A DNA stretch of 64,000 nucleotides from Arcobacter sp. CECT 8986 (GTDB taxonomy: Bacteria; Campylobacterota; Campylobacteria; Campylobacterales; Arcobacteraceae), in NCBI RefSeq assembly GCF_004116725.1, contig NZ_PDKG01000005.1:1-64000 (forward strand), written 5' to 3'. Positions within the stretch are counted from its first letter, which is position 1; every line of letters starts with the position of its first letter. The position numbers were made by a program, and so were the translations under genes. The notes below the pieces were generated by a model that saw only the letters and a program-made list of their open reading frames with translations, did no database searches and was not told the DNA's origin. Below, piece by piece: positions 17,263 through 26,938 of this stretch.

Positions 17263-18309
17263 ATGGCTGGTGCAACTCCTAAATTAATCAAACAATTAAG
17301 AGAGATGTCTGGTGCAGGTATGCTTGATTGTAAAAATGCTTTAAATGAGTGTGAAGGTGATTTAGATAAAGCTGTTCAACACTTAAGAGAAGCAGGATTA
17401 AGTAAAGCTGCTAAAAAAGCTGGTAATGTTGCTGCAGAAGGTTTAGTTTCTGTATTAGTTAATGAAGATAATACTAAAGGTACAATCTTAGAACTTAACT
17501 CACAAACTGACTTTGTTGCAAAAAATGATAATTTTATTGCATTAACAAAAGAGATTACTGCTCATGCACAAGTTAATGATATTAAAGATGCTGAAGCATT
17601 AGCTACATCTACAATTAACGGGCAAGACTTTACGACTTTCTTAAATGAAAAAATCGCAACTATTGGTGAAAACCTTGTTGCTAGAAAATTAGCTACTGTT
17701 GAAGGTCAAGTAGTTAATGGTTATGTTCATGCAACTGGTAGAGTAGGAGTTTTATTAGCTGCTACTTGTGATGATGCTGCTAAAGAAAAAACTGCTGCAT
17801 TATTAAAAAGTGTTGCAATGCACGCATCAGCTATGAAACCAACTGTTATTTCATATACTGATTTAGACCCAGAATTCGTTGAAGCTGAAAATAGAGCAAT
17901 TGTAGCAGAAATTGAAGCTGAAAATGATGAATTAAAAAGATTAGGAAAACCTCTAAAAAATATTCCTGATTTTGTTTCTATGTCTCAATTAACAGATGAA
18001 GCTCTTGCAAATGCAAAAGCTAATTTTGAAGCTGAGTTAAAAGAACAAGGTAAACCAGAAAAAATCTGGGACAAAATTATTCCAGGTAAAATTGAAAGAT
18101 ATATCCAAGACAATACTCAATTAGATGGAAGATTAGCTCTTTTATCTCAAGCATATGTTATGGATGATAAAAAAACAGTTGAGCAAGCAATTGCTGATAC
18201 TGATGCATCAATTAAAATTGTTGAATATATTAGATTTGAACTTGGTGAAGGTATTGAGGTAGAAGAAGAAGATTTTGCAGCAGAAGTTGCAAAACAAATG
18301 GGTAAATAA
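17263..18309 (+). CDS. tsf: Elongation factor Ts
   Basis: EF-Ts recharges EF-Tu by catalysing GDP release. The N-terminal UBA-like domain has LREMSGAGMLDCKNALNE and the EF-Tu-contacting motif NSQTDFVAKN is at about residues 78-87. The 348-residue length, with an insertion in the C-terminal domain, is typical of epsilonproteobacterial EF-Ts. It starts two bases after the rpsB stop and shares its transcript. Confidence 0.98.
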   Translation: MAGATPKLIKQLREMSGAGMLDCKNALNECEGDLDKAVQHLREAGLSKAAKKAGNVAAEGLVSVLVNEDNTKGTILELNSQTDFVAKNDNFIALTKEITAHAQVNDIKDAEALATSTINGQDFTTFLNEKIATIGENLVARKLATVEGQVVNGYVHATGRVGVLLAATCDDAAKEKTAALLKSVAMHASAMKPTVISYTDLDPEFVEAENRAIVAEIEAENDELKRLGKPLKNIPDFVSMSQLTDEALANAKANFEAELKEQGKPEKIWDKIIPGKIERYIQDNTQLDGRLALLSQAYVMDDKKTVEQAIADTDASIKIVEYIRFELGEGIEVEEEDFAAEVAKQMGK

Positions 18310-18325
18310 TCCATAAAGTTTAATT

Positions 18326-19012
18326 GTGCACGGACAAAAAGAAAATAGCTCGTCACATCTTTCAAATCCCCTTTTGCTTGAAGCAAAGGGGATTTCTCAT
18401 AAATTTGACTACGAACTTTTTAATAATATAAATTTATCTTTATATAAAAATGAAACTATTGCCATCATTGGAATGAGTGGTAGTGGAAAATCTACATTAT
18501 TAAATATATTATCATCTCTTTTAGAACCAAATGAAGGTTCAGTTTCTTATAATGGTACAGATATATACAAATTAAAAAAATCTAAGCTTTTAAATATACG
18601 TAGAGAAGATTTTGGTATAATATTTCAAGCCCACTATTTATTTAGAGGATTTAGTGCAAAAGAGAATTTAGATATTGCAACATTATTAAGTTCAAATGAT
18701 ATAGATACTACTTTACTTAAAAATCTTGATATTGAACATGTTATAAATCAAGGTGTTGGAGAGTTAAGTGGAGGTCAACAGCAAAGATTATCAATTGCTA
18801 GAGTTTTAACAAAAAAACCAAAAGTAATTTTTGCTGATGAACCTACGGGTAATTTAGATAAAGAGACATCTTCTCACGTAATGCAAGCTTTATTTGATTA
18901 TGTCAAAAACAATGAAGCTGGACTTATTTTAGTTACACATGATGAAGAACTCGCAAGTAAATGTGATAGAACTTTTAAAGTTGTTGATTTGAAGTTAGAG
19001 GAGATAAGGTGA
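18326..19012 (+). CDS. LolD/FtsE-like ABC transporter ATPase
   Basis: A 228-residue ABC ATPase with Walker A GMSGSGKST, Q-loop IIFQAHYLFRGFS, signature LSGGQQQRLSIARVL and Walker B VIFADEPTGNLD. The best family match is the LolD/MacB-like group, which drives lipoprotein or lipid extraction with an integral-membrane partner; no permease is encoded nearby. The same gene follows tsf in Campylobacter. Start choice is difficult: GTG at 18326 gives a 15-residue tail, TTG at 18374 gives the family-like LEAKGISHKFDYELF, and neither has a good ribosome binding site. A strong hairpin covers 18364-18395. The 3' end overlaps the next GTG. Confidence 0.88.
   Translation: MHGQKENSSSHLSNPLLLEAKGISHKFDYELFNNINLSLYKNETIAIIGMSGSGKSTLLNILSSLLEPNEGSVSYNGTDIYKLKKSKLLNIRREDFGIIFQAHYLFRGFSAKENLDIATLLSSNDIDTTLLKNLDIEHVINQGVGELSGGQQQRLSIARVLTKKPKVIFADEPTGNLDKETSSHVMQALFDYVKNNEAGLILVTHDEELASKCDRTFKVVDLKLEEIR
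18364..18395 (+). promoter_or_regulatory. Hairpin at tsf/ABC ATPase junction
   Basis: AAATCCCC (18364-18371) pairs with GGGGATTT (18388-18395), and TTTGCT (18373-18378) with AGCAAA (18382-18387), with one bulged T and a three-base loop. That is a stem of about 14 base pairs, 55 bases after the tsf stop. No T-tract follows, so it is not a clean terminator. It overlaps the 5' coding region of the ATPase and may attenuate or stabilise the tsf mRNA. Confidence 0.5.
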
Positions 19013-19800
19013 ATTTATTATTAATAAGTGATACAGCAATTATTATAAAAATTTTTACATTGATATGTAAAAAAGTAGGAATAAAACTAGATATTCAAAA
19101 TAACTATGAGATTAATGAAAAAAAAGATTTTATAATAATTGATCAAAAATTTATTGATGATAAATTTAATAGCTTTAAAAAACAGTGCTCAAAATTGGGT
19201 GCAATTTCAAATGATGAATTACCTTTTGATAAAGCCAGAGATTTTATTATTCCAAGACCTTTTTTACCTCTACAATTACAAGAAATACTAAATGAGCAGA
19301 TTCAATTTTTAAAAGAAGAGAGTGTTGCTGAACAAAAAGTTGTTTCTAAAAAATCTAATTTGAATATTAATTTAGAAGAAGATGCAAGTGACTTAACTAA
19401 TTATGTTGAATCACTTGCAGATGATATTGCAGCAGATATTGATGATGATACTGATGAAAGTATTGTAACTTTAGCTTCTTTAAAAGAGGGTGGAGTTTTG
19501 GATAATAGTGAACTAAGTAGAATCAATGACATCTTAAGATATGAAGATGTTCAAAATGAAGTTATAAAAGATGAAAATGATTGGAAAGAGTTATCAGATA
19601 TTATTGATGATGCGTTAACAGAAGTTAATGAATATGATTTAACTCATCCAAGTGAGCCATTAAAATTAATTCTTAGTAGATATTCAATAGAAGAGTTAAA
19701 GCCTCTTTTGCAAAAATTTGACCAATCTGTTATTGATAAGTTATCAAATGGCGAAGATATAGATTTAAAACTAAGTTTAAAGGAAAAGACTAATGCATAG
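19009..19800 (+). CDS. Acidic protein upstream of gmk
   Basis: The 263-residue protein is strongly acidic, especially at about residues 120-205, where Asp/Glu-rich stretches such as ADDIAADIDDDTDE occur. The N-terminal 90 residues (MNLLLISDTAIIIKIFTLIC) resemble a receiver-like alpha/beta fold, though I see no convincing phosphorylation site. There is no signal peptide. It begins with GTG overlapping the ATPase stop and ends overlapping the gmk start. Campylobacter has an uncharacterised highly acidic protein in the corresponding position beside gmk, so the gene is conserved. Function unknown. Confidence 0.82.
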   Translation: MNLLLISDTAIIIKIFTLICKKVGIKLDIQNNYEINEKKDFIIIDQKFIDDKFNSFKKQCSKLGAISNDELPFDKARDFIIPRPFLPLQLQEILNEQIQFLKEESVAEQKVVSKKSNLNINLEEDASDLTNYVESLADDIAADIDDDTDESIVTLASLKEGGVLDNSELSRINDILRYEDVQNEVIKDENDWKELSDIIDDALTEVNEYDLTHPSEPLKLILSRYSIEELKPLLQKFDQSVIDKLSNGEDIDLKLSLKEKTNA

Positions 19801-20413
19801 TGAGTTTGGAGCGATATTACTTATCTCTGGACCAAGTGGATGTGGAAAATCAACTCTATTAAAAGAAGTTTATAAAAATATAAATGAGTATTATTTTTCT
19901 ATTTCAACTACTACAAGAGCTCCACGAGAAGGTGAACAACATGGTGTTGATTACTTTTTTGTATCAAAAGAAGAGTTCGAAAAAGATATAAAAGATGGAA
20001 ATTTTTTAGAATATGCAAATGTTCATGAAAACTATTATGGGACATCTTTAAAGCCTGTAAAAAAAGCTTTAGAAGAGGGTAAATTAGTTATTTTTGATAT
20101 AGATGTTCAAGGGCATGATTTAGTTAAAAAAACAGAACTTGCATCTTATGTAACATCTGTTTTTATTACAACTCCTACATTAACTGAATTAGAAAATAGA
20201 TTAAACTCAAGAGCAACTGATTCAAAAGATGTAATAGAAAAAAGAGTTAGCAATGCAAAAATAGAGATTAATTCTATTGATAAATATGATTATTTTCTAA
20301 TAAATGATGATTTGCAAGAAGCTAGCAAAAAACTAGTATCAATTGCAAATATTACAAAAATTAAAGCAAGTTTATTTAATAAAAATGAAGTTGTAAGTTC
20401 TTGGATGAAGTAG
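19793..20413 (+). CDS. gmk: Guanylate kinase
   Basis: Gmk phosphorylates GMP to GDP in nucleotide metabolism. The P-loop is LISGPSGCGKSTL at about residues 9-21, and the GMP-binding region is TTTRAPREGEQHGVDYFFV at about 41-59. The 206-residue length is normal. It overlaps the preceding acidic protein by eight bases and ends one base before the convergent response regulator gene. Confidence 0.97.
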   Translation: MHSEFGAILLISGPSGCGKSTLLKEVYKNINEYYFSISTTTRAPREGEQHGVDYFFVSKEEFEKDIKDGNFLEYANVHENYYGTSLKPVKKALEEGKLVIFDIDVQGHDLVKKTELASYVTSVFITTPTLTELENRLNSRATDSKDVIEKRVSNAKIEINSIDKYDYFLINDDLQEASKKLVSIANITKIKASLFNKNEVVSSWMK

Positions 20414-20414
20414 T

Positions 20415-22034
20415 TTATACTTCATCAAAACTTATAGGCTTACCAAAGTAGTAACCTTGTGAATATGTAATATCAAGTGATTTTACTTTTTCATATATCT
20501 CTTTACTACTTACAAATTCTGCAACTGTTGCAAATCCAAACTCTTTTGAGAATGTTGAAATAGTATTTACGATAATTTCTTGATTTTTTGAGTGGTCAAT
20601 CTCTTTTATTAAAGAACTATCTATTTTTACAAAGTCAATATTTAAGTTTGTAAGCATATTAAAGTTAGAGTATCCAGCACCAAAGTCATCTACTCCAACT
20701 GTACAACCTAACTCTTTTACATCTTTGATGAATTTTTTTACAATTTCCATATCTGAAATCTCTTCACTTTCAAGTATTTCAAATTCTAAAAGATTAGTGT
20801 ATTCACTCTCGTTTCTTAGTTCTTCATAGATAAATCTTCTTGTCTCACTACTTGCAATATCTTCAAAAGATATATTAACTGCAACTCTTTTATTTTTATT
20901 TTTGATTAAAAGCAGTGCTTCTCTTAGCATCACTCTTATGATATTTGGATATAGTTTAGCTTTTTTTGCAATATCAAGAAATTTAAATGGAGCAATTACT
21001 TCACCATCATCTTCAATAAATCTAATTAAAGCTTCGTATTTATAAATTTCTTGAGTTTGATTATTTACAATTGGTTGATAAAAACCTTTAAAGTTACCAT
21101 TTTTTAATCCATTTTTGATTTTTTTAACCCATTTGATATTCTCTTCAAATGACTCTTGGATATTAAATGAGTCTTCATAAATCATTACTTGCTCAAATTT
21201 ACTTCTTGCGTAAGCAATAACTCTTTGAGAGAATTTATAAGCTCTATTTCCATCACCTTTAGCAATACCAATTGTAATTGCCAAATCTATTTCATTATCA
21301 TCTAAAATTATTGTGTCTTTTTGGATATTATCAGCAAACTCTTTACATTTATTTTTAAATTCAATAATATCTTTTTTCTCATCTCTACAAACAATAGCAA
21401 ACTTGTCAGCTTCAATTCTATAAATTTTATAATCTTGTTTACTAAAATGCTCTTTTAAATTATCAGAAAACTCAGATAAAATTCTATCACCATTTGTTTC
21501 TCCAAATAGGTCATTTATAGTTGAGAATTTATCTATATTTATTAGAGCCATTAAATCTTCTTTTGTTTGCTCTAAATCTTTTTTCAATCTATTTCTATTT
21601 GGTAAATGAGTTAATTTATCAATATATAAATCTTTTAATTCATGGTAAAGTAGTGATTGACTCATAGTTTGAAGCAATTTTTTCATATCTATTGGTTTTA
21701 GTACATATTTATCTACACCAATATCAATAGCTTCTAGTAAATATTCTGTATTTGAAAAAGCAGTTGCAACAATAATAGGAATATTTGGATTTATCTCTTT
21801 TATCTCTTTAATCATCTCTAAACCATTCATTTGTGGCATATTTACATCTGTGATAATTAAATCAATCTCTTCTTCATTTTCTTTAAATAGCTCAAGACCT
21901 TCTTTCCCATCTTTTGCTACAAATTGTTTTTTTGTGAAACCTTTTAGTATGTTTAAGGTTATCTCTCTTAGACTCTCTTCATCTTCTGCGTATAATATAG
22001 TAATATTTTTTAATATTGATATATTGTTAATCAT
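20415..22034 (-). CDS. Response regulator with degenerate GGDEF and EAL domains
   Basis: The 539-residue cytoplasmic protein has a receiver domain (about 8-125, phospho-acceptor Asp63 in ITDVNMPQMNG, Lys in YVLKPIDM), a GGDEF domain (about 140-290) and an EAL domain (about 310-535). The GGDEF active-site motif is replaced by RIEADKFAIV, so cyclase activity is unlikely. EAL features are largely present: YEALIRF, NISFEDI, FEILESEE and DDFGAGYSNF. It therefore probably degrades c-di-GMP or senses GTP, under control of an unlinked kinase. It is monocistronic and divergent from ccoI. Confidence 0.9.
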   Translation of the reverse strand: MINNISILKNITILYAEDEESLREITLNILKGFTKKQFVAKDGKEGLELFKENEEEIDLIITDVNMPQMNGLEMIKEIKEINPNIPIIVATAFSNTEYLLEAIDIGVDKYVLKPIDMKKLLQTMSQSLLYHELKDLYIDKLTHLPNRNRLKKDLEQTKEDLMALINIDKFSTINDLFGETNGDRILSEFSDNLKEHFSKQDYKIYRIEADKFAIVCRDEKKDIIEFKNKCKEFADNIQKDTIILDDNEIDLAITIGIAKGDGNRAYKFSQRVIAYARSKFEQVMIYEDSFNIQESFEENIKWVKKIKNGLKNGNFKGFYQPIVNNQTQEIYKYEALIRFIEDDGEVIAPFKFLDIAKKAKLYPNIIRVMLREALLLIKNKNKRVAVNISFEDIASSETRRFIYEELRNESEYTNLLEFEILESEEISDMEIVKKFIKDVKELGCTVGVDDFGAGYSNFNMLTNLNIDFVKIDSSLIKEIDHSKNQEIIVNTISTFSKEFGFATVAEFVSSKEIYEKVKSLDITYSQGYYFGKPISFDEV

Positions 22035-22228
22035 TAAGACTTACTCCAAACTTAATTCGCTATAATAATAAGTTAATAAAATCAAATTGTTATATTCAGT
22101 AATAATAACATAAAAGGTTTTAAAAGAGGTTATATGATAAAAATATTCAAAATAAATATACAAAAACCTCAAAAACTGCGTATTTTTAATATAAAAATTG
22201 TGATGTAAAAAAAAGTTAGGAAAAATAA
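22035..22228. promoter_or_regulatory. Divergent intergenic region, response regulator / ccoI
   Basis: This 194-base AT-rich gap separates two divergent genes and must hold both promoters. I find no clear -10 box, FNR-type dyad or coding sequence in it. AGTTAGGA at 22214-22221 is the probable ribosome binding site of ccoI. Confidence 0.4.
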
Positions 22229-24667
22229 GTGTCGAAAATAAAATGTGATCATTGTCATTTAGAGTATGATGATGATATTATGATTAAGGATGGGAATCTA
22301 CATTTTTGTTGCAAGGGATGTCAAGGGGTATATCACTTATTAAAATCTGATGGGTTGGACTCTTTTTATGATAAATTAGGAAATAAAACTATTACTCCTC
22401 CAATTGAATCTGATAATGATGTTGAGAAATTTGATACACAAAGTTTTGAAGAGAATTTTATCGGTGTTACTGAAGATGGATACAAAAAAATAGATTTAAT
22501 TATAGAAGGTATACATTGTGCTGCTTGTGTGTGGTTAAATGAAAAAGTTTTATTTAATACTGATGGAATTATTGAAGCTAGTATAAATTTCTCTACAAAT
22601 AAAGCGAAAATAGTTTGGGATGATGAAAAAATAAAACTATCTCAAATTATATTAAAAATTAGAAGTATTGGATACAACGCATACGCTTATGATGCGAGTA
22701 TTGCTGATGAGCAAGCAAGTAGTGCAAAAAGAGATTTTTTTATTAGAATGATGGTTGCAGTATTTGCAACAATGAATATCATGATGCTTTCTGTTGCAAA
22801 ATATACTGGATTTTTTACTGGAATTGATGAGCAAATAAAAAACTACATTCATATAGCTGAATTTATCTTTTCAACTCCTGTTTTATTTTATAGTGGATGG
22901 ATATTTTATAAAGGTGCATATTATGGTTTAAAAAATCGTATTTTAAATATGGACTTTTTAGTAATATCTGGAGCTTCCTTTTCTTATGTTTTCTCTTTAT
23001 ATATTCTTTTTGGAGGAAAAGGTGAAAGTTATTTTGATAGTGTTGCTATGATTATTACTTTTGTATTAGTTGGTAAGTATTTAGAAGTAATTGGTAAAAA
23101 AAGTGCAGTAGATACTCTTGATAAAATAAAAAGTTCAATTCCTCTTGAAGCAACAATTATCTTAAATGGAATAAAAAAAATATTGCCAATAAATAGTGTA
23201 AAAGTTGGAGATATAGTTGAGTTAAAAGCAGGAGAAAAAGCATCTTTTGATGGTAAATTAATTAGTGAAAATGCCTCATTTGATGAATCAAGTTTAACTG
23301 GTGAATCTCTTCCTATTGATAAAAAAAGAGGTGAGAAAATATTTAGTGGAACAATAAACAATGAATCAGTTATTAGATATGAAGTTGAAAAAACTTATAA
23401 AGATTCAACTCTAAATTCAATTGTAACTCTTTTAGAAGATTCTCTTAGTTCTAAGCCAAAAATAGAGCATAAAGCAAATGAAATATCAAAAGGATTCAGT
23501 CTTACAATATTAGCTTTATCTATTATTACTTTTATTGTTTGGTACTATTTTGGAATTGATTTAGGCTTTGATTATGATGGTGTTAATCATTTTGAAAAAT
23601 CATTTATTGTTGCAATTTCTGTTATTGTTATTGCTTGTCCTTGTGCTTTAGCTTTGGCTACACCAATTGCAAATTTGATAGGTATCTCAGAACTTGCAAA
23701 AAGAGGATTACTTTTCAAAGAAGCTAAGTTTATTGAAACATTAGCAACATCAGATACTTTAGTATTAGACAAAACAGGAACTATTACAAAAGGAAAATTA
23801 AAAGTTAAAAAAGCAAGAATTCTTGATGATAATATTCATAAATTAAATCTTTTATATTCATTGATTGTAAGTTCAAATCATCCTATAAGTAAATCAATAA
23901 AAAAATATTTGCAAGATAATTATACTTTAGAAGAGAAAGAACTTTTAGATATTAAAACAATTAGTGCAAAAGGATTAACTGCAAAATATAAAAATGTAGA
24001 TGGCAAAATTTTTAATTTAATAGGTGGTAATATTAAATTATTAAGAGATAATAATATTAATTACAAATTTGATAGTGAAAATTCTATATATCTATTTGCA
24101 ATAAACTCAAAAGTAATTGCAACTTTTGAACTTGAAGATGAATTAAAAGAGGGTGCTAAAGAGTTCATATCAAATATTAATACAATGGGAATAGATACTG
24201 TTATGTTAACAGGAGATAATGAACAAACTGCTTCTAAAGTTGCAAAAGAAGTAGGAATAAAAAATTATGTTTGTGATGTGAATCCTATTGAAAAAGCACA
24301 ATTTATTGAAGATTTGAAAAAACATAATAAAACTGTTGTTATGGCTGGTGATGGAATAAATGATTCTGTTGCTTTAGCTAAAAGTGATGTTGCAATTGCT
24401 ATGGGAAATTCTGCTGATATTGCACTTAGTGTTTCAGATATTGTTTTATTAAATAACTCATTAAAAAGCTTAGAGGATTCATTTGTTATTTCGCAAAGAA
24501 CATATAAGTTTATAAAACAAAATCTTTTAATATCACTGATTTATAATGCTATTACAATACCACTTGCAATTGCAGGATATGTAATACCATTAGTTGCTGC
24601 ATTATCAATGAGTTTAAGTTCGTTGATTGTTGTTGGAAATTCAATGAGAATAAAATTAAAAAAATAG
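22229..24667 (+). CDS. ccoI: CcoI/FixI-type copper P1B-ATPase
   Basis: This 812-residue P1B ATPase moves copper across the inner membrane for assembly of the cbb3 cytochrome oxidase. The N-terminus has a CDHC...CCKGC metal-binding domain, as in FixI/CcoI, followed by a heavy-metal-associated domain with GIHCAACVW. The membrane metal motif is IACPCALALATP, the phosphorylation site LDKTGT and the hinge GDGINDSVALA. The start is GTG at 22229 behind AGTTAGGA. The FixI-type N-terminus and the ccoS gene ten bases downstream distinguish it from the detoxifying CopA. Confidence 0.94.
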   Translation: MSKIKCDHCHLEYDDDIMIKDGNLHFCCKGCQGVYHLLKSDGLDSFYDKLGNKTITPPIESDNDVEKFDTQSFEENFIGVTEDGYKKIDLIIEGIHCAACVWLNEKVLFNTDGIIEASINFSTNKAKIVWDDEKIKLSQIILKIRSIGYNAYAYDASIADEQASSAKRDFFIRMMVAVFATMNIMMLSVAKYTGFFTGIDEQIKNYIHIAEFIFSTPVLFYSGWIFYKGAYYGLKNRILNMDFLVISGASFSYVFSLYILFGGKGESYFDSVAMIITFVLVGKYLEVIGKKSAVDTLDKIKSSIPLEATIILNGIKKILPINSVKVGDIVELKAGEKASFDGKLISENASFDESSLTGESLPIDKKRGEKIFSGTINNESVIRYEVEKTYKDSTLNSIVTLLEDSLSSKPKIEHKANEISKGFSLTILALSIITFIVWYYFGIDLGFDYDGVNHFEKSFIVAISVIVIACPCALALATPIANLIGISELAKRGLLFKEAKFIETLATSDTLVLDKTGTITKGKLKVKKARILDDNIHKLNLLYSLIVSSNHPISKSIKKYLQDNYTLEEKELLDIKTISAKGLTAKYKNVDGKIFNLIGGNIKLLRDNNINYKFDSENSIYLFAINSKVIATFELEDELKEGAKEFISNINTMGIDTVMLTGDNEQTASKVAKEVGIKNYVCDVNPIEKAQFIEDLKKHNKTVVMAGDGINDSVALAKSDVAIAMGNSADIALSVSDIVLLNNSLKSLEDSFVISQRTYKFIKQNLLISLIYNAITIPLAIAGYVIPLVAALSMSLSSLIVVGNSMRIKLKK

Positions 24668-24676
24668 GGGGAATAA

Positions 24677-24910
24677 GTGGCTATAAATGATACTCTTTTG
24701 ATGATGTTGGTAGTAGGACTAATTATATCTTTTGCTATATTAGGTATATTTATTTGGGGTGCAAAAAATGGACAATTTGATGATAGTGAAAAGATGATGG
24801 GTGGATTGCTTTTTGATTCTACTGATGATTTAAATGATGCAAAAGATAAAGATGAAAGAATAAAAGAGGCAAAAAAAGAGCATAAAAAAAGTAAATCACC
24901 CAAAGAGTGA
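24677..24910 (+). CDS. ccoS: Cbb3 oxidase assembly protein CcoS
   Basis: The 77-residue protein has one N-terminal membrane helix (about 7-29), the conserved IWGAKNGQFDD motif at the membrane border, and a charged cytoplasmic tail. CcoS is needed to insert copper and heme into the cbb3 oxidase. It starts with GTG behind GGGGGA and is co-transcribed with ccoI. The ccoNOQP structural genes are not in this window. Confidence 0.92.
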   Translation: MAINDTLLMMLVVGLIISFAILGIFIWGAKNGQFDDSEKMMGGLLFDSTDDLNDAKDKDERIKEAKKEHKKSKSPKE

Positions 24911-24944
24911 TTTACTTTTATAATTTAAGCTAAAACAGAAAAAA

Positions 24945-25226
24945 TTATTTGAATGATGAAATAGTTTTAGCTAATTCTTTAATATCAGCATCAGAAAGTC
25001 TAGCAACTTGACCTTTCATAACACCTTTCATTGCTCCACCATATGATCCATCTTTATAACCATGTAAAGCTTTTTCAATTTTATCAGCTGGCCAACCAGC
25101 AATAACGTGAGATTTACCTAAAGCTTTTTTTTCAGCTTTAGCCCCGTGACAGCTTGCACATTGTGCGAAGTTTGCAGCCATTAAAGATGCTGCTGCAATT
25201 AAAGTTCCTAATACAATTTTTTTCAT
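24945..25226 (-). CDS. Small periplasmic monoheme cytochrome c (c553-like)
   Basis: A 93-residue exported cytochrome. The signal peptide covers about residues 1-18, and CASCH at 23-27 binds heme; a methionine in the Lys/Gly-rich GGAMKGVMKGQ segment is the probable axial ligand. Size and sequence fit the small c553 class that shuttles electrons from the bc1 complex to the cbb3 oxidase in Campylobacterota. It lies next to ccoI-ccoS but on the other strand, with GGAG before its start, so the functional link is contextual. Confidence 0.92.
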   Translation of the reverse strand: MKKIVLGTLIAAASLMAANFAQCASCHGAKAEKKALGKSHVIAGWPADKIEKALHGYKDGSYGGAMKGVMKGQVARLSDADIKELAKTISSFK

Positions 25227-25406
25227 TTTTTTATCTCCTTCAATATATAGGGTAATTATTCTACCTTTTTTTTTCTTGAATAAAGTTTTAAAAAAAAAAT
25301 TAATATTAGTGTAAATAATTATAATAAAAGCAGATATTATCTTAGTTTAAAGGCTTCTTATTATATGATATTATAATTTTATGGGGTATATGGTTTTGCA
25401 AAAGAT

Positions 25407-26018
25407 ATGAGAGATGATGTAGTTTTAAGTATAGATAATTTAACATTTGCATATAACAAAAACAAACCAATATTTCAAGATTTTAATCTTGAGTTAAAAA
25501 AGGGTGAAGTGGTTTGTATTGTAGGAGAGAGTGGAAAAGGTAAAAGTACACTTTTTGAACTTATTTGCAAAAACTTAAAACCAATAAAAGGTGAGATAAA
25601 AACAGAAAAATTAAGTTGTATTTATCAAGACCCTTATAGCTCTTTTCATCCATCTTTTACTATTCTTAATCAAATAGAAGATGTGATTAATGATAAGAAA
25701 TATTTATATGAAAATATTAATATTTTTATAAAAGAGCTAAGCTTAAATAAGCAACTTTTAGAGAAAAAACCTCATGAATTAAGTGGAGGTCAACTTCAAC
25801 GATGTTCAATCTTAAGAAGTTTACTTATGAAGCCAAAATTATTACTTGTGGATGAAGCAACATCTGCTTTGGATAATGTAATAGCTTTAGAGGTTATGAA
25901 GCTGCTTATCAAGCATTTAGATAAGTGTGCGATACTTTTAATTACTCACGATATGTCACTTGCAAAATGGTGTGCGGACAAAATAATAGATTTAAATAGG
26001 TTGTATGATGGGAAATAA
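25407..26018 (+). CDS. Orphan ABC ATPase, Dpp/NikE-like
   Basis: The 203-residue ATPase has Walker A GESGKGKST, Q-loop CIYQDPYSSFHPS, signature LSGGQLQRCSILRSL and Walker B LLLVDEATSALD. The Q-loop QDPYSSFHP wording is characteristic of the dipeptide/nickel importer ATPases (DppF, NikE), but this protein lacks their C-terminal oligopeptide-binding extension and is short. No permease or binding protein is adjacent. It overlaps hemH by 14 bases, so it is co-expressed with heme synthesis. It may serve an unlinked nickel or peptide transporter. Confidence 0.85.
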   Translation: MRDDVVLSIDNLTFAYNKNKPIFQDFNLELKKGEVVCIVGESGKGKSTLFELICKNLKPIKGEIKTEKLSCIYQDPYSSFHPSFTILNQIEDVINDKKYLYENINIFIKELSLNKQLLEKKPHELSGGQLQRCSILRSLLMKPKLLLVDEATSALDNVIALEVMKLLIKHLDKCAILLITHDMSLAKWCADKIIDLNRLYDGK

Positions 26019-26937
26019 AAAAGCTTTAGTTTTATTAAATATGGGTGGACCAAGAACAAAAGACGAGTTGAAAATGTTTTTAACTAATATGTTTAATGAT
26101 AAAAATATTATTACAGTAAAAAGTAATTTATTAAGAAAAATGATTGCATTTTTTATTACAACTTCAAGATTAAATAGTGCTTGGGAAAATTATGAAAAGA
26201 TTGGTGGTTATTCACCAATAAATAAAATTACAGAAGATTTAGTTGATAAATTAAATGATAGTTTTGATGATATGTTTGTTACACAAGCAATGAGATATAC
26301 TCCTCCATTTGCTTCAAGTGCAGTAGAACAGATAAAAGAAAAAGGAATAAAAGATGTAATATTACTTCCTTTATACCCTCAATATTCAACTACAACAACA
26401 AAATCATCAGTTGAGGATTTTATAGAAGTTTCAAATAATGAGTTTAATATAGAAGTAATTGATCCTTTTTATAAAAATGATACTTTTAATGATGTTATTG
26501 TAAAAGAGTTAACATCAACAGTTGAAGATGTAAGTGAATATAATCTTATCTTCTCTGCACATGGACTTCCTCAAAAAATAGTTGATGCTGGAGATGTATA
26601 TGAAAAACATATAAATGAACATGTACAAATTTTATCAGAAAAGTTAAAACAAAAAGGTTTTAATTTCAAATCAATAAATTTAGCATACCAATCAAAAGTT
26701 GGACCAATGAAGTGGTTAGAACCTTCACTAGATAATATGTTGAAAAATTTTAAAGAACAGAAAGTTTTAATATATCCAATTGCTTTTATTATTGATAATT
26801 CAGAAACAGATTTTGAATTAAGTATTGAATATAAAGAGATAGCTGATGAGATTGGTATTAGTGATTATAAAGTTTGTAAATGTGTAAATGATAGTGTAGA
26901 ATTTCAAGAAACAATAAAAGAGTTATTAAGTAAGTAA
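26005..26937 (+). CDS. hemH: Ferrochelatase
   Basis: HemH inserts iron into protoporphyrin or coproporphyrin at the end of heme biosynthesis. The N-terminus has VLLNMGGPRTKDELKMFLTNMF, the middle has the conserved LPLYPQYSTTTTKS, and the catalytic histidine is in IFSAHGLPQKIVDAGD near residue 183. The length of 310 residues matches the family. It overlaps the orphan ATPase and is followed one base later by the AMMECR1-like gene. Heme demand of the sox and cbb3 cytochromes fits its presence. Confidence 0.95.
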   Translation: MMGNKKALVLLNMGGPRTKDELKMFLTNMFNDKNIITVKSNLLRKMIAFFITTSRLNSAWENYEKIGGYSPINKITEDLVDKLNDSFDDMFVTQAMRYTPPFASSAVEQIKEKGIKDVILLPLYPQYSTTTTKSSVEDFIEVSNNEFNIEVIDPFYKNDTFNDVIVKELTSTVEDVSEYNLIFSAHGLPQKIVDAGDVYEKHINEHVQILSEKLKQKGFNFKSINLAYQSKVGPMKWLEPSLDNMLKNFKEQKVLIYPIAFIIDNSETDFELSIEYKEIADEIGISDYKVCKCVNDSVEFQETIKELLSK

Positions 26938-26938
26938 T

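Noticed and set aside
22229-24667. CopA-type copper export ATPase
   Set aside because: The Cys-rich FixI-type N-terminus and the adjacent ccoS favour CcoI.
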